13,187 nucleotides of DNA, taken from positions 1 through 13,187 of the forward strand of contig JAPOXI010000067.1 in the NCBI GenBank assembly GCA_026707185.1, given 5' to 3'. Made by a program: the position numbers and the translations under genes. The notes under the pieces were generated by a model. The model made no database searches. It saw only the letters and a program-made list of their open reading frames with translations, and was not told where the DNA came from. Positions 1 through 6,339 of this stretch are shown here, piece after piece (position 1 is the first letter of the stretch; the number at the start of each line of letters is the position of its first letter). This stretch comes from Chloroflexota bacterium. Lineage in GTDB: Bacteria; Chloroflexota; UBA11872.

Positions 1-2
1 CG

Positions 3-581
3 GAGCGGGTGTATTTCCTGGTCGCGGATTACTTCTTTCCCGTGGTCATCGGGGGGCTGCTGCTGACGGCGGTGATTGCGGCTGTGATGAGCACGGCGGA
101 TTCGCAATTGCTGCTGTCGTCGGCCATCGCGGCCGGCGATCTGCCGCTGCTGCGCCGGTTCTCCAGTTCGCTCAGCGCGTCGCGGCGGGTCTGGCTGGGG
201 CGTGGGCTGCTGATTCTGATCGGGACGCTGGCGGCGGTCCTGGCCATAGCCTTCCCGGATACCGTGCTGAATCTCGTCGCCTATGCCTGGGGCGGGATGG
301 GCGCGACGTTCGGTCCAACGGTGATCCTGGCGCTGTACTGGCGGCGGTTCAATCTGGGCGGGGCGGTGGCCGGGGTGGTGGTTGGCTTCGTGGTGGCGTC
401 GCTGTGGCAGTTCGTGTTGGCCGGCGGTCCCCAGGGAGTGTTCGACATCATGCCGGCGCTGCCGGGATTCGTTGCCGGATCCGCGGCGGCCGTGCTCGGC
501 ACGCTGCTGACCTCGCCGCCGGCCGGCGAGAGCAAGCGCGAGTTTGACCGCGTGGTGCAAGGCAGCCCCGCGCACGTCTGA
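3..581 (+). CDS. Sodium:solute symporter (SSS family), C-terminal part, 5' end outside window
   Basis: This is the C-terminal 192 residues of a membrane transporter that moves a small organic solute together with Na+. The frame is open to the left edge, so the true start lies outside the window; the GTG at 9 is simply an internal Val codon. The hallmark is the segment AVMSTADSQLLLSSA about 30 residues in. It matches the SSS helix that carries the Ser-Thr pair of the sodium site in PutP. Further hydrophobic helices follow: a long one around LLILIGTLAAVLAIAFP, a Gly-rich one around GAVAGVVVGFVVASLW, and a last one before a charged cytoplasmic tail. The substrate (proline, pantothenate, a sugar or other) cannot be decided from this fragment. 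It converges on the P450 gene with about 80 bp between the stops. The family call is secure; specificity is unknown. Confidence 0.88.
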   Translation, partial: ERVYFLVADYFFPVVIGGLLLTAVIAAVMSTADSQLLLSSAIAAGDLPLLRRFSSSLSASRRVWLGRGLLILIGTLAAVLAIAFPDTVLNLVAYAWGGMGATFGPTVILALYWRRFNLGGAVAGVVVGFVVASLWQFVLAGGPQGVFDIMPALPGFVAGSAAAVLGTLLTSPPAGESKREFDRVVQGSPAHV

Positions 582-649
582 CGTCCTGGCCTACAGGCCA
601 ACCGCCAGTCGGAATCGGCTTTGTCTATCGAGGGACTCGGCGCAGATAA

Positions 650-670
650 GGCGCGTAGGGGCTATGCGCC
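650..670. terminator. Hairpin between convergent symporter and P450 genes
   Basis: A 9-bp stem pairs 650-658 with 662-670 around a 3-base loop; all pairs are canonical except one G-U. It covers the P450 stop codon. A smaller 5-bp hairpin (TGGCC/GGCCA, loop TACA) lies at 587-600, just after the symporter stop. Neither is followed by a T-run, so an intrinsic terminator is possible but not demonstrated. Confidence 0.3.
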
Positions 671-1984
671 GGTCACACGCTCGACGTCAATCCAGAGTTC
701 GCGGACGCCGCGCAGGACGACGACATCGATGTGCTCCGGCTCCGCCGCCAGCTGGATCGAGGAAAACCGCCGCAACAGCGCAGCCAGGGCGATACGGCCC
801 TCCAACACCGCCAGCGATGATCCCAGGCAATAGTGAATGCCTCGGCCGAACGACAGATGACTGCGGTCATCACGGCCAATGTCCAGCGTATTCGGCCTGG
901 CAAACGACTCGGGATCTCGATTGGCGGCGCCGATCAGGCCAATGACTCGCTGGCCCTTGCGAATCCGCTTGCCGCCGATCTCGAGGTCTTCCTGCACGAC
1001 CCGGCTGTCGAGTTGCACGGGCGCGTCGTAGCGCAGCAACTCGTGGATGGCGGAGTCCATCAACTCGGGATGGTCGCGCAACCGCTGCAACTGGTCGGGA
1101 TGCCTGAGCAGCGCCAGCATGCCGTTGCCAATCAGGTTGCGGGTGGTCTCGTGTCCGGCTACCAGCAGCAACATCAAGGTCATCAGCAGTTCTTCACGCG
1201 TCAGCCTGTCGCCGGCCTCCTCGACGGCAACCAGCGCGCTGATCATGTTGTCCTGCGGATCCCGCTGATAGCGCTCGATCAGCCCATTGAGGTATTCGCG
1301 CAGATTCCCGAAGGCGCGCTGGACTCGCCGCACCTGTCCGGGATCGAGCGCCGGCTCGACCGAAAGCGCCGCGTCCTGCGACCAGTTCTTGAACCGATCG
1401 CGGTCCATGGGCGGAACGCCCAGCATTTCGGCAATGACGATTACAGGTAACGGAAACGCCAGAGCCTTGATCAGGTCGAATCGGGTCGTTCCCTCGACGT
1501 CATCCAGGAGTTCTTCGCAGGTCTGCCGGATCCTTGGCGCAAGCTCGGCAACGGCCTTGGGCGTAAACGCCTTGACCACGAGCGACCGCAAGCGCGTGTG
1601 GTCCGGGGGATCCATGTCGAGCATCGAAACGTAGTCGACATATCCGTATTCCCGGCCGCCGTTCGAAAACCGCCGGCTGTCGCGGAGCATCGCGTCGATG
1701 TCCCCGTGCCGGGTGATCGCCCACGCGTCGACCAGTCGCATCCGGTGCACCGGATCCTTGCGCCGCAGTCGTTCGTAGGTCGGGTAGGGATCACGCTGGA
1801 CGTCCCTGGACGTGGGGTTGTAGCTGACGCCCGACTCAAGACGTTCCCAGGCCAGGAGTGACCGAAGGACCAGCGGGCGAAGCACGGTTTCGGTTGCCCT
1901 GAGAAGTGTCTCCTTCACTCGGCGGCCGGTGGCGACACTAGTGGAAGGATCATCGTCCGGAGATTCGGACTGCGCCTGCTTCAA
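662..1984 (-). CDS. Cytochrome P450 (soluble bacterial class I type)
   Basis: This is a full-length 440-residue haem-thiolate monooxygenase that would insert one oxygen atom into an unknown substrate using electrons from a ferredoxin or flavodoxin partner. All hallmarks are present: PPDHTRLR (about 126-133, C-helix region), I-helix AGHETT (276-281, acid-alcohol pair E279-T280), the K-helix ExxR (E315/R318), ANRDP (354-358), and the haem loop FGRGIHYCLG with ligand Cys386. No membrane anchor is seen, although the roughly 45-residue N-terminal extension before the conserved fold is basic and amphipathic. The start is TTG at 1984, with GGAG eight bases upstream. An in-frame TAG further up excludes a longer protein, and a GTG at residue 23 lacks a good Shine-Dalgarno. 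No ferredoxin or reductase gene is adjacent; the nearest Fe-S protein is the Rieske gene 4 kb away. The CYP family cannot be assigned by eye. Confidence 0.95.
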   Translation of the reverse strand: MKQAQSESPDDDPSTSVATGRRVKETLLRATETVLRPLVLRSLLAWERLESGVSYNPTSRDVQRDPYPTYERLRRKDPVHRMRLVDAWAITRHGDIDAMLRDSRRFSNGGREYGYVDYVSMLDMDPPDHTRLRSLVVKAFTPKAVAELAPRIRQTCEELLDDVEGTTRFDLIKALAFPLPVIVIAEMLGVPPMDRDRFKNWSQDAALSVEPALDPGQVRRVQRAFGNLREYLNGLIERYQRDPQDNMISALVAVEEAGDRLTREELLMTLMLLLVAGHETTRNLIGNGMLALLRHPDQLQRLRDHPELMDSAIHELLRYDAPVQLDSRVVQEDLEIGGKRIRKGQRVIGLIGAANRDPESFARPNTLDIGRDDRSHLSFGRGIHYCLGSSLAVLEGRIALAALLRRFSSIQLAAEPEHIDVVVLRGVRELWIDVERVTGA

Positions 1985-2025
1985 ATCACAATCTCCATGA
2001 CTAAATCTCTATTCTGGAGATTGTA
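1981..2025 (-). promoter_or_regulatory. Inverted repeat spanning the P450 promoter and ribosome binding site (operator or RNA switch)
   Basis: ACAATCTCCA (1988-1997) and TGGAGATTGT (2015-2024) form a perfect 10-bp inverted repeat with a 17-base spacer. Read in the gene's direction, the promoter-distal arm contains GGAG, the P450 Shine-Dalgarno, and the other arm contains the complementary CTCC. The spacer holds a third copy of the core (AATCTC, 2004-2009) in the same orientation as the SD arm. In RNA it could pair with the anti-SD arm instead, freeing the SD. The element is also suited to a repressor dimer. A five-codon reading frame (ATG at 1998, TGA ending at 1981) overlaps the TTG start. 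The sequence facts are certain; the mechanism is inferred. Confidence 0.6.
2020..2025 (-). promoter_or_regulatory. Candidate -10 box of the P450 gene
   Basis: On the minus strand this reads TACAAT, one mismatch from TATAAT, and it overlaps the right arm of the inverted repeat. No convincing -35 hexamer is seen 16-18 bases upstream, which would suit an activator-dependent or weak promoter. If it is used, transcription would start near 2012, inside the repeat spacer. That would exclude the anti-SD arm from the RNA and favour the DNA-operator model. Confidence 0.35.
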
Positions 2026-2049
2026 TTGAGCTCGAATCTTCACTACCGA

Positions 2050-2064
2050 GGCGAGATGTTCGCC
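2050..2064 (-). terminator. Small hairpin downstream of the FIST gene
   Basis: GGCGA/TCGCC arms with a 5-base loop lie 40-50 bases after the FIST stop codon and before the P450 leader. There is no T-run. It is a weak terminator candidate only, noted because it would separate the FIST transcript from the P450 transcript. Confidence 0.2.
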
Positions 2065-2102
2065 CAGGCAGTGCTCAGCTCAAGTTTCCTCAGGTGTTGG
2101 GC

Positions 2103-3242
2103 CTAGCCCGCGTCGGAAGCCGGACGGAACACGGCCAGGCTGGCCGTGTATCCGTGCACGAAGTTGGCCGAGCCGATGGGGCCGATTTCGCCGCCGCAGA
2201 AGAAGCCGGTCACCGGCACGTCCTCGCCCAGGGCGTTGCCGACGATCGCAACGTCGGCGTCGCGCTGATCGAAGAATCGCTCGCCGCGACCGTTGCAGGT
2301 AAAGAGGAGGGCGCCAGCGGCGGTCTCTTCAAAGACTTGCGGCGTGAGCAGCATTTCCAGGTCATCGCGAGCGCTTTGCGCGTCGCGCACGTGGAACTGC
2401 ACGTACTCCCCCTCACGCACGCGGTCGGCCACGCTGATTGCGCCGGATTCGCGATCCGCGCCAAGCACCACCCGGATGAGGAAGGAGCCGTGGCCAAGGT
2501 CGTCGGGTTGCCTGACGACACCCCGCCCAAGAAGGATGCCGGAGCGCATGAGCTTCTGATCATCGGCGCTGGCTTCGGCAAAGACTTCCTGAAGGACTTC
2601 CAACGGCGGCTTGCCATCGAGTTCCTGGATGAGGTTGCTCCGGCTGCCGGTGACGGTGAACCAGTCGCCCACGGGTCGACATCCCTGCGAGACGATGGTG
2701 CTGACGCTGACATTGCCGCGGAGCGTGACGCCAACGAGACCCGAATTCACGACCTCATCGTCCTGGGCCAGCCGGTTGCGTCCCGGGGCCGAGGCCCAAC
2801 TGGCGACGCCGCCGATGACGGGGATACCGGGCGCCAGCTGGTCGAGCCGGTTCAGAAGGGCTTCGGTAGCCGTGGAGAAGGGATCGACCAGCACGATGCA
2901 GGCCTGCAGGTCGTCAGGCCTCAGGTCGACGTCGTCGTCGTCCAGGTCCGGAAGTGGATCAAGCTGCACGCCGGGAAGCCGAGCGGCCAGGACCGCGGTC
3001 GCGGCCTGATCCTCGATTTCCCGGCCGGCGCCGACGACGCCGCCGGCCGTGCAGCCGATGAATCTTCGGGGCGCGAGCTGCTCGCGCAACCCGGCAAGAA
3101 TATCCGCGCCCGCAGGGTCGGTCTCAGGCCGGACGAAGACGATGAGCAGATCAAACGGTCCGTCGCCGGCCAGCTGGTCGTGAATGTCCTGGGCAATACG
3201 CGCAGGCTCGGTTTCAAGGGAGACGGCCGAGACGAACTTCAT
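2103..3242 (-). CDS. FIST N/C domain protein (putative small-ligand sensor)
   Basis: This 379-residue soluble protein has the two-part FIST architecture. The N-terminal domain runs from the start to about residue 200, with DLLIVFV (31-37), FIGCTAGGVVGAGREIE (61-77) and a second Rossmann-like stretch around PVIGGVASW. The C-terminal domain occupies roughly 205-375 and ends with the typical ALLFTCNGRG (310-319), TGFFCGGEIGPI (345-356) and HGYTASLAVF signatures. FIST proteins are thought to bind small ligands such as amino acids and are often fused to, or next to, signalling enzymes; here the protein stands alone. I place the start at ATG 3242 (MKFVSAVS) because GGAG lies nine bases upstream. 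An in-frame ATG at 3251 and a TTG at 3257 would add three or five residues. It lies upstream of the P450 on the same strand, 118 bp from the P450 start, so a sensory link to that gene is possible but unproven. Confidence 0.9.
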   Translation of the reverse strand: MKFVSAVSLETEPARIAQDIHDQLAGDGPFDLLIVFVRPETDPAGADILAGLREQLAPRRFIGCTAGGVVGAGREIEDQAATAVLAARLPGVQLDPLPDLDDDDVDLRPDDLQACIVLVDPFSTATEALLNRLDQLAPGIPVIGGVASWASAPGRNRLAQDDEVVNSGLVGVTLRGNVSVSTIVSQGCRPVGDWFTVTGSRSNLIQELDGKPPLEVLQEVFAEASADDQKLMRSGILLGRGVVRQPDDLGHGSFLIRVVLGADRESGAISVADRVREGEYVQFHVRDAQSARDDLEMLLTPQVFEETAAGALLFTCNGRGERFFDQRDADVAIVGNALGEDVPVTGFFCGGEIGPIGSANFVHGYTASLAVFRPASDAG

Positions 3243-3308
3243 CCGGCGCATCTCCAACGAACTCTCGTGAAATCAAGCGTACACGCCAGATCTTAATCAT
3301 CCGCTGGA

Positions 3309-3334
3309 TCCGGACATGCGAGCGGCCGTCCGGA
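3309..3334. promoter_or_regulatory. Inverted repeat in the FIST / membrane-protein divergent intergenic region
   Basis: TCCGGAC (3309-3315) and GTCCGGA (3328-3334) are perfect 7-bp arms separated by 12 bases, in the roughly 200-bp gap between two divergent genes. The size and position suit a dimeric regulator controlling one or both genes, but the GC-rich arms could also arise by chance. I see no clear -10/-35 pair in this gap. Confidence 0.3.
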
Positions 3335-3443
3335 GGAACGTCGCAGGCAGCGAGTTCGCGCGCAGCGTCGTTCGGTATCTTGCGCTGCCGGTTGAGGCTG
3401 GCGGAGCACCGCCTCAATCGCCCAGGAAGGACACGAAGAACCT

Positions 3444-5963
3444 GTGAGTTCTGAGGCCGCCGCGGCGAAGAGAGGCTGGCTTACCTCAGCCAGGACCCGC
3501 TGGATCAACGATCGGCGATGGTTGCACGCCGCGGCGGCCCTGCTGTATGTGGTCGCTGCCATCGTCTTTACGCGTCCGCTGCTATCGGTTGCCGCCACAC
3601 ACATCGCGTACAAGCCGAGCGGCGATCAGCTCTTCGTTCTGAGCATTCTGGAATGGAACCGAACGGCGCTCTTCGCCAATCCCGGCAGTCTCTTCGAGGG
3701 CAACTTCTACTTCGGATCGGGCGGCGCGCTCTTCGGGTCCGACCTGTTGCTGGGCTTCCTGCCCGTGTACGGCCCACTGGCCCTGGTGACCCAGAGCCCT
3801 GTGCTGGCCTACACGCTGACGCACGTCTTGTCTTTCGCTCTCAATGCCGGGGCGATGTATCTGACGATCGCGGTACTGACCGGCTCGCGGCCGGCGGCGC
3901 TGCTGGCCGGGACGGTGTATGCCTTCGGGCCGCTGCAGCTGGCATACGCGAATCACTTTCAGTTCCTTGGCGCCTGGTATCTGCCGCTGGTGTTGTTATT
4001 CGGCATTCGCCTCTGGCGAGGCGGCGGGTGGCTGGACGTTGGGCTGGCGACGCTCATGGTGTGGATTCAACTTGCAACCGCGGTGCATCTGGGCGTAATC
4101 GCCGGGATGGTCTACGCGGCCTTCGTCATCCCGTCAGCCATTCGGCGAGTGGCGACCACGCGGGACGTTCGCATGGCCATCGCGATGATCGCCGCCGGCG
4201 TCACGGCCAGCCTGCCGTTCCTGCCAATCGTGCATGGGTACCTGGGTTTCGCCGACGCCTGGAGGGCCAGCCGGGATATCACCGAGGTGCAGAGCGGGTC
4301 GGTCCAGCTTCGCGACTACCTGTCACCCAACGCGCGGTTGCAGTGGTTTGCGGCGCTGCAGGAACGATTTCCCGTTCCAACCAGCGAGCGACGCATTTTC
4401 CCTGGCTTCGTCCCACCGCTGATTGCGGCTCTGGGAGCAGGGGCCGGTTTGCTGGGCTTGACCGGCAAGCGCCAGGAGCTGCGGATCGTGAGCGGAGTCC
4501 TGCTGATGCTCTTGGCGCTCGCGGTCGTGTTCTCACTGGGGCCCAACTGGAAGCGGCACGAGGTGATCAGCGAGCACCAGCTGCCCTACTTGTGGCTGTT
4601 CGAGCATGTACCTGTGTTCGGGGCAATCCGGGTGGTGGCGCGGTTCTCTCTACTGGCCCACTTCACGCTAGCCGCGCTGGGCGGCATTGGGGTGTACGCG
4701 ATCTCGCGTCCGCCGCGCGGCCGCTGGTTGGCCGCGCCACTGGTTGGACTGATCGCCGCGGCCCTCGTGCTGGCGGAGGCGCTTCCCAAGCCTCTACCCG
4801 TGTTCGCCATACCGACCGACGAACCGCTGCGGGCGGCTCTTCGAGATTCTCGGCCCGGGCCCCTGATGTTCGTTCCCTTCAATCAGGATGACGAAGTCTG
4901 GCGAATGTGGTTGGCCACGGAAGCGCGTGCCGGGCCAATTTCGAATGGTTACTCAGGACATATCTGGCAGCAGTACTGGTTCCTGAGCGATGCCACGCAA
5001 GACCTGGTTGCGAGCGAACTCCACGGTTTGGCTGCCGCGCTGCAGGCGTATGGCATCCGCGCGGTCGCCGTGGACCTCGGGCGCGTGGACGAACACGATG
5101 CACGCACCTGGGAGGACTTCGCCAACGGTCCGTGGGCGAGCGGCGTGACCAGGGTCAATGAGCACCTGCTAATCACGCTCGAGGATCCGGCGAATCCTCC
5201 GGCTGACCGTTGGGACGCTCTGGACACAACATTACTTGCCGTCGTGGTCGAGCCTTCGGCTGGATTCACCAGCCAGCTCATCATGCACAACCCGCAGTCA
5301 CGAGCATGGATACCACCCGGCGACTCGCGCGTGCGGCGCGTGACCATGGAGTGGGTTGCCGCGGATGCGTCGATCGCCGTTCGTCACGTCACGGACGTGT
5401 TGCCACCGCTGTTCCTTGCACCGGGACAATTCCACGCATCCCCCATCCACGGATTCGCTCCAAGGGAGACAGGCAACTATCGGCTGCGCATCTCAACTGA
5501 CGGTGCGGTCTTGATGGAACAGCCGGTGCTCGTGGCGCCGGTTGACCCGACGCCGAACGACGGCACCGTGAAGGGAATGCGCGCCTCGTTTGACCTGCGC
5601 ACGCCCGCCACCTTCGCGGTTCACCCCCAGGAACTGATCCCGGTGCACGTCGAGGCGCGGAACACCGGTCAGACGAGCTGGGATCAGGCACATGCAAACG
5701 TCCGCTTCGGGTGGCGCTGGTGGAGGATCGGGGACGACGGCAGCGAGACGGTACAGCCGCACCTCGAGGGACGAATCCTGATGCAAAGCCACGTCTACGC
5801 CGGCGTTCCGCCCGGCCGCGGATACGCCTTCTCGGGCCAGATTCGCGCGCCGGACGAACCGGGACGCTATGTGGTGCGCGCCTCGATGCTTATCGAACTG
5901 GTGGACTGGTTCCTAAGCGAACCGGTGGAGATCGAGGTGACCGTCAAGCCGGCTGAGACTTGA
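3444..5963 (+). CDS. Polytopic membrane protein, GT-C glycosyltransferase-like, with C-terminal extracytoplasmic beta domain
   Basis: This 839-residue protein has a basic cytoplasmic N-terminus and then about ten hydrophobic helices between residues 27 and 447. The first helix (27-47) is followed by an outside loop with KPSGDQLFVLSILEWN (D61). An acidic residue in this loop is typical of GT-C enzymes, which transfer sugars from lipid-phosphate donors. Residues 390-410 (VFGAIRVVARFSLLAH) resemble a stretch common in bacterial GT-C-like and YfhO-like proteins, as does NGYSGHIW near 501. Residues 450-839 are soluble and lack helices. The last 105 or so (NTGQTSW, FGWRWWRI, GVPPGRGY, EPGRYVVRASM) look like an Ig-like beta sandwich on the outer face. 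The start is GTG at 3444, with purine-rich AGGAAGGA and GAAG upstream. The gene overlaps the Rieske gene by 20 bp, tail to tail. The fold class is likely; catalytic activity, donor and acceptor are unknown. Confidence 0.72.
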   Translation: MSSEAAAAKRGWLTSARTRWINDRRWLHAAAALLYVVAAIVFTRPLLSVAATHIAYKPSGDQLFVLSILEWNRTALFANPGSLFEGNFYFGSGGALFGSDLLLGFLPVYGPLALVTQSPVLAYTLTHVLSFALNAGAMYLTIAVLTGSRPAALLAGTVYAFGPLQLAYANHFQFLGAWYLPLVLLFGIRLWRGGGWLDVGLATLMVWIQLATAVHLGVIAGMVYAAFVIPSAIRRVATTRDVRMAIAMIAAGVTASLPFLPIVHGYLGFADAWRASRDITEVQSGSVQLRDYLSPNARLQWFAALQERFPVPTSERRIFPGFVPPLIAALGAGAGLLGLTGKRQELRIVSGVLLMLLALAVVFSLGPNWKRHEVISEHQLPYLWLFEHVPVFGAIRVVARFSLLAHFTLAALGGIGVYAISRPPRGRWLAAPLVGLIAAALVLAEALPKPLPVFAIPTDEPLRAALRDSRPGPLMFVPFNQDDEVWRMWLATEARAGPISNGYSGHIWQQYWFLSDATQDLVASELHGLAAALQAYGIRAVAVDLGRVDEHDARTWEDFANGPWASGVTRVNEHLLITLEDPANPPADRWDALDTTLLAVVVEPSAGFTSQLIMHNPQSRAWIPPGDSRVRRVTMEWVAADASIAVRHVTDVLPPLFLAPGQFHASPIHGFAPRETGNYRLRISTDGAVLMEQPVLVAPVDPTPNDGTVKGMRASFDLRTPATFAVHPQELIPVHVEARNTGQTSWDQAHANVRFGWRWWRIGDDGSETVQPHLEGRILMQSHVYAGVPPGRGYAFSGQIRAPDEPGRYVVRASMLIELVDWFLSEPVEIEVTVKPAET

Positions 5964-6339
5964 CCAATCGCGCGGACCGCGGCCCGACCTGGACGTAAAC
6001 CTCGCCGTTGTCGACCTCGACGCCGTAGGCACGAAGGCGTTCGGACTGGGCGCGCAAGCGGCGGCCGGTATCCAGATCGAACTCCATGCTGTGCCACGGG
6101 CAGATCAGCACCCGACCCTCCAGCACCCAGGCCAGCCGCCAGTCGGTGTCAGCCGTCGCGACCAGGGTGCCGCTGACGGGACCGGTGCAGACAGGCCCCT
6201 GCTGATGGGGGCAACGATTGCGGTAGGCGCGAAAGCCGTCGTCGACGCGAAACACCGCGATCTCGATGTCGCCGTGCTTCACGAAGGCCGGCTGGCCGGG
6301 CTGGATCCCCTCCGCCGGCCCCACCCGGATGCGCGGCAT
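5944..6339 (-). CDS. Small Rieske [2Fe-2S] ferredoxin-like protein
   Basis: This 131-residue soluble protein consists of a single Rieske domain. The cluster ligands are complete: C43-P-H45 in NRCPHQQGPVC and C80-P-W-H83 in CPWHSMEFDL. The CxH...CxxH pattern is that of ferredoxins serving oxygenases, and also of nitrite reductase small subunits and amidohydrolase-associated Rieske proteins. There is no twin-arginine signal or membrane anchor, so it is cytoplasmic and not a bc1-complex subunit. The start is ATG 6339, which shares its A with the TGA of the upstream amidohydrolase (TGATG), so the two are almost certainly translationally coupled. A longer frame upstream of this ATG simply reads through the amidohydrolase gene. 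The probable role is one-electron transfer. The recipient could be an unlinked oxygenase or the P450 4 kb away; neither is shown by the sequence. Confidence 0.92.
   Translation of the reverse strand: MPRIRVGPAEGIQPGQPAFVKHGDIEIAVFRVDDGFRAYRNRCPHQQGPVCTGPVSGTLVATADTDWRLAWVLEGRVLICPWHSMEFDLDTGRRLRAQSERLRAYGVEVDNGEVYVQVGPRSARLVKSQPA

Noticed and set aside
2026..2083. TTGAGCT/AGCTCAA inverted repeat
   Set aside because: The 7-bp arms are 44 bases apart with nothing linking them to a promoter; this is likely chance.
2094..3296. A 400-residue open frame on the plus strand opposite the FIST gene
   Set aside because: It has no recognisable domain and mirrors codon bias of the FIST gene in a high-GC genome; the minus-strand frame has full FIST signatures.
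3518..4891. A 457-residue Arg/Gly-rich frame inside the membrane protein gene
   Set aside because: It is a frame-shifted shadow of the real gene, Arg/Ala/Gly-rich and without structure.
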